Assembly: GCA_032207245.1 (NCBI GenBank)
Contig: CM063502.1
Location: forward strand, 72,491,616-72,555,615
Origin: Pardosa pseudoannulata
Taxonomy: Eukaryota; Arthropoda; Arachnida; Araneae; Lycosidae
Reading direction: 5' to 3'
Length of the DNA: 64,000 bases
Shown: positions 22,241 through 39,673 of the stretch, piece after piece
How positions within the stretch are numbered: the first letter of the stretch is position 1
How the letters are laid out: the number at the start of each line of letters is the position of its first letter
The notes under the pieces: generated by a model
What the model saw: only the letters and a program-made list of their open reading frames with translations
The model's database searches: none
Told to the model about the DNA's origin: nothing
Program-made: the position numbers and the translations under genes

Positions 22241-25200
22241 ATTTATATATATGATAAAAATATATTTATTTTATAGGGCCATTAACTCGTTACCAAGAGC
22301 GAAATGCAATATACATGACACAAATTTAGGATTTGTTTTCAAAATAAAAATAATAATGTTTTAAAAGTAAAATATTGACATATATTTTCTAACTAAATAA
22401 AAGACTTTTCTTAAAACATTTGTACATATTTTAAAGATATTAGGTATATTTTTAAATGAATTTTTCTTTTTATTTTATTGTAAAAATTTAAATAATCTTC
22501 ATATTATACTAAGCCACAACCTGGGGGCATGTTACATTATATATGTATACATATACAATATCTCAAAAGAACAAGGTAAAAATCCATACATGCAAACATC
22601 ATCTCTACAAACTTTGTCCTGATTTCTACTAATTTTTTAACCCCAAAAATTTTAAAAGAATCTAAATTAGATAAAATAATCTATTCAGCAATAGAAAATT
22701 ATAAATACATTTTTTTATAATTATAATGGTCTACTTTTATGCCTAAATATCTTATATATGCCTAATATCTTATCTACGTCGAAATTATAGTTATGTTTTT
22801 CCCAATTTTTTGTCATAGTATTTAATAGAAGGGATGGAATGAAACTATCACTTCCACTAGACCCTGGAAGTAAATAGAATTTGTTGTTAATACAGGTGAT
22901 AAAATTTTCATTGCATAATTGATGGCTAAGTTTAAAACTATCATATATGTACCTGATCTATTATTTAAGCCAAATATAAAAGAAATTTTTTTACATAGAA
23001 TCTAAGTTCAGTGATAGGACATTATGAAAATAATGCAGAAGATGTTTAAATAATTTAAAATAAGAAATAATTAAATGATATGGTTAATGGAATGAAATCA
23101 AAATATCAAAAAAATATTATTTTTACCTAATTTATTATGTGATAAATTGGTAAATTTAATCACCTGTTCTTAACAGGGGAAAATAAGGTTTGAAATAATG
23201 GCATCAAACACTCAAAAAGAGGGAAAGGAGTGGATTTCAAACGTTTTAAAGAAGACAGCATTTTTTGCTTTGATATGAAGCATATTTGTACCAATTTATT
23301 TTAGAATTTGATCGATAGTTTAGGAGAAGATAAACTTTACTTGCTTTGAATTTTGCTAACCCTAACTCATCAAGAATCCAATATGGATGCCTCGTCCATT
23401 CCAGGTCTAATCACTTTAGAAATTCGAGGACAGACTGACAGATAACTTAGGTTATTATTATATAGGAATTCTCCTGCATAAATGCTTATTCTTTCGCAAT
23501 TTTATTTCACTTTCTTTTAACAGAAGCAGTTTGTATGCAACTATTTTTAATAATTATTTCAACCTTACCTAGATGTGCTAGTAGGAATTTTAGATGACTA
23601 TCAAACAACGTGGTGTTTAACTCTGGTAGAGTGAATAATTTCTTGCTAAGGTAAGCAATTAAGAAAAAATCTCCCTTTAGTGATTTTCAAATAGGAAGTA
23701 ATTGTCTCTCGGGATAATACTTATATCTTCCATACTCTCCACGAAATGCCTTGATATTTGAAAAATCTCTAACTCACCATTGCAGTTAATTCCTAGATGA
23801 TATTTTGCTTTATTCCTCTAAGACATTTATTAAGAAAACTATTGCTCATATTAAAGTAAAATAATATTATATCTATTAGCGGTTAAAAGCAATCACTTTT
23901 TTATTACAAAACCATGTTCATCGTAAAATAATAGATTAAGTACACAACAAAAAAAGATAATATTGCATCTGTCAGGTTTTCACCTATATGTAAAATATTA
24001 TAAAACCCACAAACTTCCTTCCGGAATCATGTAATACTTCAAAAATTAATAATGGTATCTTCAAAAAGAACAAAAAATGTTACTTCCAGAAACCATAAAT
24101 TAAATATGCAAGCATTTAAAATTAATAAAGAGTGTTGCTAGTTAAAAAGATTTTATGTCATCTTAACACTACTTGATAAAAGACGTGTGGACAGAAAATA
24201 AATAAGTAAGGGTGACTTAGTGTTCTAATCTAAGTAAAGTTCATTAAGCTTTCATGAATCCTGACAATGAAATTTTCAATAACTTGAATTACAATTAGTT
24301 AGGCATTAATGCCATTTAAATTAGGAAAGAAAACTGGATAGTCGTTCCCGAAAGAATAATCTTTTAAACTTCATTATGTCAAGCATTGCTTGTGGGAAAC
24401 AAAACTTATTTTTCGTGAGTGACAACTTTATACCACAAATTTTTTTTTACATTTTAGTATTCATTTAATTATCTTTCTACGCATCACATAAGTTTATTTA
24501 TAGCTTTAAAAAACTCCGAAGATTGAAAACGGCTGTAAATTATGGCACTAAAAATCAACGTTAACGTTGAAAGTAATTAAATGTTGGAAGTAAACTATGC
24601 GTTTTTAACAGTCAAATAACTCTGAAAATCTAGTAATCTGATCTTGTTAAAATGTCATAAGGTTTCATAATTTGCTTCAAAGGCAGGAAAAGGTAGAAAA
24701 AATTATATAAGACTTACAAATGGCAATTTCGGTTTTATTTTAAGTTATTGCTAAATTCTGGGTTAGATTACCATTAAAACATTTTTATAGATAGAAAATT
24801 ATTATTAAATGTAGTATCGTATTCGAGACTTTAACAATTAGTTTGTAAATAAATCTTATTATCTGATTTATCCCTCTGACATCAAATCAGTTATACCACT
24901 ATTAAATTATGTATGAAGATTCAGATTTTAAATTTTTTACTATGGGGTTGTATACTTTAAAGACTTTTATTGAATAAAGACAGAAGCCACTAAATCAAGC
25001 AATAAATGATGTATACGTGTAAATATATATGTGCGTGTGTGTGCGCAAGTTTAGAATAACTGCATCAACTATATTATTTTTGTATATATTAAAAGAAGAG
25101 TTTTAACACTATGTGATAACTTGAAAATGTAATACTCCGAAGTGTATGTGAGATCATAGTTAAATACTGTCTAAATAAGAAATGTGAGTGAAAACAGTGA

Positions 25201-27544
25201 AAACAAAATAGTATTTGTAAACGCTTAATTTTAAAAATGATTCATAGGAAAATCTCATTAAAGACCCTCCATTCCACCTTTGATATGAGTTCCTTCTTGC
25301 AATCTCTATATATTGGGCCAAATCATGACTGATTGGGTGCGCAATGTTCTGCGGTATCGGAGTTCATGAATCCAATTTTAAATGACGGTATGTATGTATG
25401 AAGTCGTCCTAAATCGGTTTTAAACGGTAGGTCACGATCTCAAAAGATCTGGTGTAACAAAACAATGGACATCAAAGATCCAAACCAACCAAATCTATGT
25501 ATTGTAAAAATTATGATTATTGGTATTCAAAATGGTTTTCTGAGCAAGTGAAAGAGCTGTAATCTCACTTAAATCTTAATTCATTGTAAATTAATTACAC
25601 TTAATTACAATCTAAATAATTATAATTAGTACTTCATAGAGGTAGTATGCAGTTGATAAAATGAAGAATATAGACCATTTTTATGTTGCTTCTAGATTGA
25701 AATATCGACTTTCTAAGATCGGGAAGGGAATGGTACAAGAGATAAATGAATTTGACAAGAGATAAATGAATTTGATTTAGAGTGAGATATTATAAATTTC
25801 CTATTATACCGAATTATTTTGCTTAGAAGGCGAATATTCATATCTGAGTCTATATTGCAGGATAATTTAGCCTAACAGTGTATATCCTTTCCATTAAATA
25901 GAATTTACAGGAACATTACATATCACGTATCATTAAAATTCGTAATTTTTAGGAATTAGTATACATTTTCTAACAGATATATTGCTAAAATCAGTAACAA
26001 CACTGCGTAATAAGACATTGTTATACTCTAATTTAAACCCCTCTAAAACATATGAAGCGAGGTGGGTTGGAAGTGAGAACTGGATACCTTAATCAATGGG
26101 AAACCTTCAGCAGTGCCTGGCATTCCTTCAAATTTCAAAACAATAAGGCTTTGCACGATTTAAGCTGAATTTTTCTGAACATGTCCTAGCAAATGTCTTT
26201 ACAGAGGTTTCGTGAGATTCATAGGTCTAATGACTATAAAGCTGGTTTTATTGTTAGATAACATAGATGCGTAATATGTACCTTCGCTTGAAAAGATGCG
26301 TTCCAATAAGTAGTGTATGGATACATAGTCTTTATAGGACGGCAGTGCTTTTACAAACAATAAGATATACCAATCAACAATAAATACACCTTTCTCTCTT
26401 TTTCTCCACTGATTTTCATGCACTAAATATAATTTTCAGAAAGACAATGGTAATTTAAGCGTTTGTTGTTACATGTGTCATTTTATTTCGTTTGCATTAA
26501 TGTCTTGATGCTATTTATAATAAATACTATATTTAATCTCTATAAATCTCTATAAATAATACCATTTTTATATGTGTTTTTAAGAATCTAAAAGAAAATA
26601 AATGAATTCACATTGGGTTCTTATGAAAATAATTGCCTATAATCTAATTCTTATTTAAAAATGTATACACATACACATATATACATGTATCATTGTTAAG
26701 AAATATAAAGTCTTTATTCACTTGGACGTTAAGGGATTCATAAACCTATGCTATTTGATAAATAAATATTACCAATATAAATTACTTACCAATATGAATT
26801 TCAGCTTATGAAAGATTTAAATTTTACTGCAGTTTTCCTACACTCCTGTTATGATTGAAATGCTAAGGGAAAGTTTTACTTAACGGACATTATGTATCTT
26901 GACATATGCTTAAATCTTACGACGCATAATATGTTCTCCAACACAAAAGATGGACTTTATAATATATTACCAGTATGAGAAAGTTTAGGATGTTTCGAGG
27001 GATAATTTTAAGAATTTAAAAATTTTCTTTGCGCCATTTCATTTAAGAATAAGTGCACTCATATCCAAGGCCTGGACTTCTTAACTGCTTTACAGTCATA
27101 ACGCTATAAAATTTTGTGGTGCAAGGAAACAATGTATTATGTCCAGTAATAAATTCCAGAATGTCAGCCGCCTAACTAAAGTATTGATCGCAAAAGTGAG
27201 TAAAACGACACCTTTGAAATTTCGAAGCCTTAAATTTCAATATTAAAATTTAATTAAGTCCAAACTTTGATTTTGGAAGGTAAACAATCATTTATAATTT
27301 TGGAAAATCTAAACCTTGGGATTAAGACAGCAAATATTGACTACTTCATTAGAAGGTGTTATCTTTTATCTATTTTATATTTATTTCAGCATATAAAATA
27401 ATGTTTTTTATTTTCTTCCTAATTATGTTCTACTTATTTCAACATATTATATTTAATAAATACATTTTCTTCACTGACAAATAGTATTATTATACGATGA
27501 AAATTATAATTCAGTATCTAGATTTGCTAAATGCAAGTTTAGAC
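22241..27544. other. AT-rich DNA, no gene recognised
   Basis: About 5 kb without recognisable gene, RNA or long microsatellite. A slightly GC-richer patch at about 25255-25500 may be an old repeat. A 74-codon minus-strand frame at 26199-26423 has no known motif. Confidence 0.6.
25736..25775. repeat. 20-bp perfect direct repeat, two copies
   Basis: CAAGAGATAAATGAATTTGA occurs twice head to tail with no difference, a very recent micro-duplication. Confidence 0.93.
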
Positions 27545-27602
27545 ATAAATACTATACTTTATAACTATTTATTTCTAAATAGTTATAAAGTATAGTATTT
27601 AT
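27545..27602. repeat. Perfect inverted repeat: 27-bp stem, 4-nt loop
   Basis: Arms 27545-27571 and 27576-27602 are exact reverse complements around the loop TTTC. The core arm reads ACTATACTTTATAACTATTT. A perfect stem of this length is beyond chance expectation even in AT-rich DNA. It may be a recent palindromic duplication, a short foldback element, or a small-RNA hairpin. Nothing in the flanks decides. Confidence 0.95.
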
Positions 27603-28382
27603 TAGTTATTTCTAATATTGAGTATTCATGAATATTGCATATAATTAAATAAATAAATAAATGCACACACATATGTATAATTTCTTTCTAAATAATAACT
27701 TTAGTTTTAATAAATTATTGTGCTAATAAGAAAAGAAATTTGAGTGGAATCTCATTCACAGAGAATGCCGTCATTTATTGCTCGTACGTTTGCGGTTGAC
27801 TATAGGGTAATATGCAATTGAATATTTGCTGAAATAGATGAATGGACTTTTCAGGTGTTGTTGAACAGTACTTGATTATAATAATGGAATATAAGACATT
27901 TGCTTATGTAAAATTCCATATTACCTGTCTTAGTGCTAAATATATTGGTAGTTTAGGTATACATCTCGTACATTGCATGCATGGGGAAGTAAATTACACA
28001 AAAATTAACATTTTAGACCTCTTTATATAAATTATAGCCCTTTTTGCCATTTTCTATCTTTTACAATTCATTTTCGTTTAGTAATATTTTTTATTATCAA
28101 ATTCATACAGATAAAGATATTTTTATACAAACAGTAAAAGTGGATCAGATTTCTCACTAAATATTCCCAATCTCGTTTTCTGAGCTAGATTAATATATTT
28201 GAAATACTTTTGTATCTAAACAAGCTTGATAATTTTGTTTTAACTACCAAAAATCTTATTTTTTTAATGTTCTCTCGATTTTTAATACGTTTCCGTTTTC
28301 AGATAAAAAAAATTGTAAGCAATTAAACACATTATACTATTGCTAAATTTTTCTGTGCAATTAAAGAAAAAATATATATATA
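27603..28382. other. AT-rich DNA, no gene seen
   Basis: Contains a short AAATAAATAAATAAATG run near 27645. The 62-codon frame at 27842-28030 shows no motif. Confidence 0.6.
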
Positions 28383-28577
28383 TTTCATACTAATCAGATA
28401 TAAATATTATGAAACTTTTGTAGAAAATTATTGAATATTTAACGTTTTATATTAAACATTTCAATGATTAATAGTTATGATAAATAAAATTAAACAAAAT
28501 GGAATAATCCCAATCATGATGGATGCATTTATAATTACATGAAATATTATAAAATAATATTAGGTACTACTAATAAA
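28383..28577. repeat. Dispersed repeat, related to 19385-19575
   Basis: Collinear with the 19.4-kb segment over about 190 bp in the same orientation, including ATAAATATTATGAAAC, TTTTGTAGAAAATTATTGAA and ATTAGGTACTACT. No neighbouring sequence is shared, so the copy is a dispersed element or fragment. Confidence 0.8.
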
Positions 28578-28823
28578 CTTTAGAATTTTTTAAATTTTGA
28601 TTTATTTAAAAATGTATACAAAAGCTGACTGTAGTACATATATTTATATTTATATTATAAGTTTTCATAGTTTTAAGAGTCCCATGTTTCTTAAAAGCAT
28701 TCAAGTCAATGTATTTCTTTTCAGAAGAATATTGTCTTACGATTTCATTGAAGGTAAAATACAATTTAATGATTGTTAAAATGCAACTGGAAAAAATTGT
28801 AAGTTTGTGCTATTTGCTTTTTT

Positions 28824-29153
28824 TTAATTGTCCATAAAATCACATAGGTTTCGTTGGACGTTCCTTAAACATCCAAAATGTCCACTAGATTTGATGACTA
28901 TAAGATAGCCTGCTTGTCGACTTGATATGTAATTAAAACTGTGAGTAAATTGCATTGTAATCAAAAATCTCTGCTGGAACATTATGGCTGTCGATGCCCA
29001 AAAGGTGCCAAAGAGACGTCTAAAGCCCATCCTTTGTGTGTGGTGCCTCTGTGCAAAATACTTGGTTTGATCTGCGGTCGAGAGAGGAAACCCAATTTCA
29101 TTCTTTGACTGATTGCTTGCAAAACAGTTTCTTTTTCCATTGAAATGTAGCAA
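28824..29153 (-). other. Unrecognised 109-codon open frame
   Basis: Longest ordinary (non-TA) frame besides the Tc1 relic and the GC-rich 38.9-40.06 kb segment. It lies in a patch with more G+C than its flanks. It contains HTQRMGFRRLFGTFW and GYLIVIKSSGHFGCL, neither of which I recognise. There is no TATA box, signal peptide or intron structure I can support. It could be an exon, a decayed mobile-element fragment or chance. Confidence 0.2.
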
Positions 29154-33475
<4,322 letters not shown>

Positions 33476-33643
33476 AGTTTGGTGTTGGAACACTTCGATC
33501 TACTGTTTTGCATACGAGGGATAATGTGACCGGGACCTACTGTTCCCGATTCCTATGAACAACCATGCTAGCAGCGTGATTAGAACTCGCGAACTACGGT
33601 GCTGAGGAGCACTGCTCTACCATTCAGCCTTTGTTCGACCTAG
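33476..33643 (-). mobile_element. tRNA-derived SINE, family S, copy 1
   Basis: Read on the minus strand, it starts with a tRNA-like head: A-box region GGCTGAATGGTAGAGCAG and a decayed B box near GCGAGTTCTAATCAC. The head is followed by the family body (CAGTAGGTCCCGGTC, ATTATCCCTCGT, GCAAAACAGTA) shared with the copies at 34.6 and 43.4 kb. TACCCT flanks both sides (33470-33475 and 33644-33649) as a weak possible target duplication. Non-autonomous; it needs a LINE partner not seen here. Confidence 0.8.
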
Positions 33644-33649
33644 TACCCT

Positions 33650-34579
33650 GCAGACTGAACAGTATTTTTAAAGTTTCAAATTGTGAGAAACTGGTTTTCA
33701 AAAGAAAGATTAGAAAAACAAAACACGTAGAATATTTGGTTTGTCCGAATTTCTATCAAAGTCAACATAATGAACTGTAATTAAGGTAAAATGAAAAATA
33801 TAGTAATACCTGCAAAAATTTCAATAACATATTTAATTATACTTTTATATAAATGATCTAAAAAGAATCTATCCAAACCTTTATCACCTAGTAACGATTA
33901 AAGTTTGATGTTATCAGATTAGGGAGTATATTCTACGAATACAACAAACATATAATGTGAGTAACCAAGAAGTAATTGCTGTTACACAATGATGAACATG
34001 AGTTTGATTTTTATGAATGGATGAATACAGAAGACGTTCGCCTCATCTAGAATATCTACTTTCTATAAGATTTCTGAGCTCTAGCAGGCCAACTCAAACA
34101 GAAATTTAATGCTGTAAAAAGTATATAAATATACAATACAATTCGTTCAATATATTTTAAAACTAAAAACCATTCCCTGTTTTGCAATTATAGATAAACG
34201 CTTTTTATTTTTCGTAAAACTTTTGAACTAGTATTTCGGAGTTCACTTATGTTATAAGCAGTAGTCTATAGGTGATCTCTTAATTACTACTCGTATTACA
34301 TTGTTTATTTAGAAAGTCAGTTTCACTAGGGCAATAAAAAGAAATTATAATTATCTGAAAAGATTATTGCAAAATATACAGTCATAATTCAGATACTCTT
34401 CATTATATTAACCACCAAAGCTATGACACTTTTCTACCGTAGGATAAAATTTTATATTTAACCTCCTGAGAATGGAGCCTGAGAGTGACATTCACCTAAT
34501 AGTGTTTGTATATGATAACCTTTCAGAAAATTCCTCTCATGGGGGGAACATGTGGAAATCACTATGGGCAAGATTGGGG
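33650..34579. other. AT-rich DNA between two SINEs
   Basis: No gene or repeat recognised in about 0.9 kb. Confidence 0.6.
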
Positions 34580-34780
34580 CAATAAAGTTTTTGGTTTGGT
34601 TTTGGAGCTCTACGGTAAACGTTTTGCAACACGAGGGCTAATGAGACCGGGACCTACTGCTTAAAGCCGATTCCAAACGGCTACGAATATCTATGCCATA
34701 GTGGAATTCAAACCCATGAAATCCGGTACCGAAGGCCAGCACCCTAATCATTCGGCCATCGTTAGGCGGGACAATAAAGT
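34580..34780 (-). mobile_element. tRNA-derived SINE, family S, copy 2, with target duplication
   Basis: The element (34589-34771) is flanked by a perfect 9-bp target-site duplication CAATAAAGT at 34580-34588 and 34772-34780. On the minus strand the head contains TGGCCGAATGAT and the B box GGGTTTGAATTCC. The body has GCCGTTTGGAATCGGC, CAGTAGGTCCCGGTC and ATTAGCCCTCGTGTTGC, and the tail is rich in CCAAAACCAAACC. The intact duplication proves retrotransposition and makes this the best copy for defining the ends of the family. Confidence 0.92.
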
Positions 34781-35156
34781 AGAAGACCCGTTAGTGCTGA
34801 ATACCTCAGAGTTGAACATTTTATTTAATTTCTGAAAACCCTTAACACCAAACAATCGCCTGTTTTCTCAAGACATGCTGTCAGAACATTTAGTTGTCAA
34901 TGAATTCTATGCATTCAAAAGTTTTACCTCACTTGCTGTCCGGGGCCTAATAGGCAACGATTAGACATCCTAACATCATAAATCATAAGTGTGTTAAAGA
35001 TATATTAATAGCTAGAAATTAAATCATTAATTAGTTATTCTTTATTTAATTTTCAAGTTAAAGATAAGGTTTTATGTTGGCTTTCTATAAAAGTCAATTA
35101 GATACAAAAGGTTTGAATAATCAATGAAAAGTTTCCCTTCTTTTCCGAAGAACTTA
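34781..35156. other. AT-rich spacer, no gene seen
   Basis: Nothing recognisable. Confidence 0.6.
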
Positions 35157-35450
35157 TCTTAATTTTAGTATAAAAACTATAGTATACTGCCTACAGTATT
35201 TCATAAGAGGCTGATCTAAACACCTGCTCATAAAATACTGAAAGTGTTAAAGGAAGAAACAAAATATATCAATGTAATATGATTGATGCATTAAAATTCC
35301 TCAAGTATATATCAGGAAAAAGCCTCAAATCCAGAACGAAAAACTGAAACGTAACAAATGACCTGTCAGTGGAAACGTTGCTCATTTTCCTGAATCATTT
35401 TCGTACATTTCAGCATGAGTCTCAAACCATTCTTTTACTTTAAGCGAAAA
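35157..35450. repeat. Dispersed repeat R3, copy 1
   Basis: About 290 bp collinear with 38263-38550. Shared blocks are GAGGCTGATCT, CACCTGCTCATAAAATA, ATATGATTGATGCATTAAAA, CAGAACGAAAAACTGAAACG and GAATGACCTGTCA-like. Moderate divergence; no coding frame. Confidence 0.88.
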
Positions 35451-35825
35451 GAATTCAACGGAAAACTCAGATTTACTTTTTCCGAAAACGATAATTTTCT
35501 TTAAACGTTTACAACTTTTAACGAAAACTCTCTTCTCGTATACTTTAATGGAGCAAAGAAGGACAACAAATCAATATTTTTTATTAATAAAAAGTTATTT
35601 ATTTTTTAAAAGGAAACGTATGGATAATTTTATAGGTACTTACTAATTTGGCAAAGAGTTAATTCATTCTATAATCAGACGAAAAACAGTTTTAAACTTT
35701 CAGTTTTGCAAAACTGTAGCTGAAACAAAATTTTCTATGTAAAATTATAGTTAATGAAAAGAAGTCAGCTATCTTCATACATAAGAGTAAATATACATAT
35801 TTATGTACACATATCTATATCAAAG
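35451..35825. other. AT-rich spacer
   Basis: No feature recognised. Confidence 0.55.
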
Positions 35826-35877
35826 TTCTCTCTGTCTCTCTCTATATCTCTTTTTCTCACTCTCCCTCATTTTCTCC

Positions 35878-35972
<95 letters not shown>
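35826..35972. repeat. (CT)n-rich tract joined to (TA)n
   Basis: Imperfect CT-rich pyrimidine tract becoming pure (CT)n at 35881-35924, then (TA)n to about 35972. The satellite units show the same order, a CT run before TA. Confidence 0.97.
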
Positions 35973-35975
<3 letters not shown>

Positions 35976-36818
35976 CACTTCTTCAGTATTATAAATAAAG
36001 GAGAGAAACAATCAAAATCATTTTTTACGCATTATCCCATATCCTGAAATCATATTCCTTTAAAAACTCTTTTCTAAAACTAGTTTCAAAAGCAAAAGTT
36101 TCAAAGCATAAAATTGCAACGTAAATTCTTAATGTCTTAATTTTTCTGTAGAAAATGTTTCTGTATTATAAAATAATTTATATTGGAGATAATTTATGAT
36201 GAACTGAGGATTTTTTAAAATTTCACACTCAGATCACGAATTCCATTGAAAAAATCACAAATTTTCCCAAATATTATTTTAAAAACAACTATTATGGGAA
36301 ATTTTGACTAATTCATATGAAATCCGATTGGGTTTGTCCAATACGATAACTATGCTGGCGGGTATTTAAAATGAAGCAAAAGTTTGGAGAGTCACTTTCA
36401 CAAGAAAAAAATGTTTGAGGAGATTTAAAATGAATTTTATCCATTTTGAATATTTGAGTTATCAATTCCATTAAAATATCAATAAATACATCATGAATCA
36501 AGACAGGAAATTTACTTTCTGAAAAACAAAATTAACCACTTTTATTTGGAATAAATGCGTTTATGGGTGAATATATCCGCCAGAATACCATCATAGTCAA
36601 GTAGCAAGTCAAAAGCCGAAAACTCGGACAGCCTCCAGTTAATGAATTTGTTAAACACACAGAAAATACCTCTACTGTTCCATGTACAAGAAAAGCGTAA
36701 GTTATATTCCTCTCTTTATTTGTTTTTGGGTCAAATGCATTAACCGAATTAAGATGAAATATTATTTAAAATAATTGAATAATATATAATCATTTATTGC
36801 GCGCTTTTCTACCAACAA

Positions 36819-36820
<2 letters not shown>
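35973..36820. other. AT-rich DNA, no gene seen
   Basis: A 62-codon minus-strand frame (36313-36501) has no motif. Confidence 0.6.
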
Positions 36821-36852
<32 letters not shown>

Positions 36853-36861
36853 GTGTGTGTG

Positions 36862-36918
<57 letters not shown>
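36821..36918. repeat. (CA)n(TA)n(TG)n(TA)n compound microsatellite
   Basis: (CA)n to 36840, a short TA block, (GT)n to about 36861, then a longer TA block ending in ACATATAC. Confidence 0.96.
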
Positions 36919-36921
<3 letters not shown>

Positions 36922-37554
36922 CAAACGACAAACATGCTCTATAGTGTCAATGATATTTGATTTCTCAACAACAGAAATCCTTTGTTATTCTTGACTTAAA
37001 TTTTTCGCTAATGGTGGACCATACATTGTATCTTTTACATATTTTTATATGATTATATTGCATGGGTACGTATCAAGGTATCTAGGTGCCCAGCTGACGA
37101 GCATCAAGTCATATGGTTCTCTTACCCATCGAACTGCGAAGAAGATCTGTGAAGGAATGTAAATTATAGAAACCAGTGGAGTGATGTTCAGTTTTGTTGG
37201 CAACTGAGGCTGGAGTAATGGTGCATTAATTCAATACTTTTTGAACTAATCCACATTGAACAGTAAATACAGATTCAACTCAAGTATTCTTAAGCACTCT
37301 AAAAACTTACAGTTTCACTTAAACTATTATCACATATACTCCTGAAAAGCTTTTAAAAGGAGGTGGGTAGTACTATCCCGAAGGTTATATCAGAGTTATC
37401 TATATGCAATATTATAAAACTTCCATAATAATCCTTTGCTTTTATGTACTCTTTGTCATTCTGTGTCATCTGTTTTACATAGTTGGAAATTGGATGGTTC
37501 ATTTCGAATAACCCACTATTTTTTTCATTTCCAAGCACACTGTTTATCTTAGTT
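36919..37554. other. AT-rich DNA, no gene recognised
   Basis: The part near 37065-37180 is richer in G+C but has no identifiable coding motif on either strand. Confidence 0.55.
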
Positions 37555-37660
37555 TGTGTATAATTTCCTAAAAAGGATTAACATATGCTCATAAAATATT
37601 AAAAGAGTTACAGATGAAAGCAGAATAATTTAAAGTAATATGGTTGAAACTATATATATA
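37555..37660. repeat. Dispersed repeat R3, partial diverged copy
   Basis: Matches the start of R3: GTATAATTTCC, TGCTCATAAAATATTAAAAG, then AGTAATATGGTTGA. Only about 100 bp is recognisable, about 0.7 kb before the second good copy. Confidence 0.6.
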
Positions 37661-38262
37661 CCGATGAATGCATATTAGCGATTATCTTAAATCTAAGTTA
37701 TTATGGACTGAAAAAAGTAAAGTAATTCAGAAATTTAAAGGTCTTTAAATATTACAGCTTTTCTACCTCAGTGGTGAAGAGAAATTAAAATCTGTAATAT
37801 GCCGTTTAAAAATGTAAACTTAGTTATAAGAGGTGTATTGGTTATCACGTGTAACCACAACACTGTAAATTGAATCTTAATAATAGATAATCATATTTAC
37901 TTTATTACAGTTGATAAATATGTCAAAAAGACACATTTGTGTGCAAGAATAGAAAATTCGTAACATGATCCAAATTATTAAACAACAAGAAATACTCGAA
38001 AATTTTTGTAGATTATTTAGAGGATTATCACACGTCTTCGTTTAGAAAGGAAACTCATTTCGAAAAAAAAAACCTCTACAAACCATTTTTGTCTGTCTCT
38101 AAAGAGAAAATAAAATTAAAAAATTAAAATTAATGTTTTAGCTATTTTTAAATCGTTAAAATAATTGTATAAGAAGCATATTCTAAAAGAAAAGAACCCT
38201 GTAAATAGCTCTTAAAAATCACAGAAATGTGTTTCTCTATTTTGAAACTAACTGTTAATCTT

Positions 38263-38550
38263 AACTTTAGTATAAAAACTTCAGTGTTTATGGTATTTCT
38301 GAAGAGGCTGATCTGAAACACCTGCTCATAAAATATTGAAAGAGTTAAAGGAACAAACAGAATATTTCAACGTAATATGATTGATGCATTAAAATTCCTC
38401 AAGCATATCTAAAAAACCAATACAGAACGAAAAACTGAAACGTAACGAATGACCTGTCATTGGAAACCTTGCTCATTTTCTTAAATCATTTTCTTTCATT
38501 TCAGCTTGAGTTCTCAGCCCTTCTTTTAACTTTAGGCTACATTTACATAG
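38263..38550. repeat. Dispersed repeat R3, copy 2
   Basis: Collinear partner of 35157-35450, same orientation, 3.1 kb downstream. Differences include a short deletion after TCCTCAAGCATAT. The three R3 copies within 3.4 kb suggest local segmental duplication followed by divergence, or a low-copy element. Confidence 0.88.
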
Positions 38551-38884
38551 AAGTTCAGAATATTTTTATAAAACAATATTATAATTGAACAATTTAGGAG
38601 CTTTTAACCGAAACTCTTTTAATTATTTTCTGTACAATAAAATACTATTATCTTTTCTTTTTTTTTTGGAAAAAAAGACAAATTAGCATAAAAAATAATA
38701 ACTTTTGTAGGCAACTCCATTTATTTATAAATTCCTTTAGAGTCGCTATTTGGTAGCCAGTCAAAGAATAAATCCAAATTTTCTATCTGTATAAATTTGT
38801 TTGTCTTCCACAAAAGATCTAAACAAGTTTAACTACCTATTATTGAAGATTTTTTTAATAGTTGTTATAAAACTTAATGCTAAC
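38551..38884. other. AT-rich spacer
   Basis: No feature recognised. Confidence 0.55.
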
Positions 38885-39041
38885 CACAAGGTGAAGGGAG
38901 ATCGTAAGCTAACCAACCCCTGTTAAGTTTTCTTGTACTTCTATTTAAAGTGGTTTTTGGGGGACAACGTCTCTTTCGTCCATGGCCAAGAGATCAAGTC
39001 CCACGTGTACTCTGGGTAGTGCTAAATGAGAGACAACCTCA

Positions 39042-39053
39042 GGGGTATACCCC
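39042..39053. repeat. 12-bp perfect palindrome
   Basis: GGGGTATACCCC reads the same on both strands and is followed 8 bp later by another TATAC. It lies in the left GC-rich block. Confidence 0.8.
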
Positions 39054-39673
39054 CTTTAAGTATACAAGGGTTTAACGCACCCGGAAGTCCCCTAAGTGAT
39101 CTAGGACTTCAGTTATTCTTGATAGATGAACTTACCTTTGTAGTGTTTGCTCGTTATCGGGTTTGACAACAATAACACGGACTATGACGGAACTCTCGTA
39201 GGTTAACATTAGCTCAATTGCTATTGTTTTTACTGTCATGACCTATGGTTTTCAGTATACATACTACTGTATGTGTTCCTGATGGGTTAGCGTAAGCATT
39301 TACTTGCTAGTGGTTTCTAATCTAGTAATATATGTAGCACCCCTATGAAACTCTACTATTATTAATCTAGTATGTCGTATCAATCTCTTCTGTCTTTATT
39401 ATTGTAATTATGTTATGGTATTGTAATTATGTATTGTATTGTGCTCACTTATTGTAAAGAGTTAAATCAGAGTGGAAAAAAATTGGGCAATGTTGATATT
39501 GTTGTATAATTGTATATTATGATAACTATTGTCTTGTGTTTATGTTTTGTGTTTTTTCTTTTTTCTTTCCCCTCTTCTCTTCTCCTCTTTCCTTTTCTAT
39601 AATTATTACTCAATTGTCGGCCAAAAGTGTAGAGCAATGTTGATCACATATCTATGTTCATTACCGGGGATAA

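Noticed and set aside
35820..36047. Frames rich in SLSL, ER or YIYI
   Set aside because: Translations of the (CT)n(TA)n tract, not proteins.
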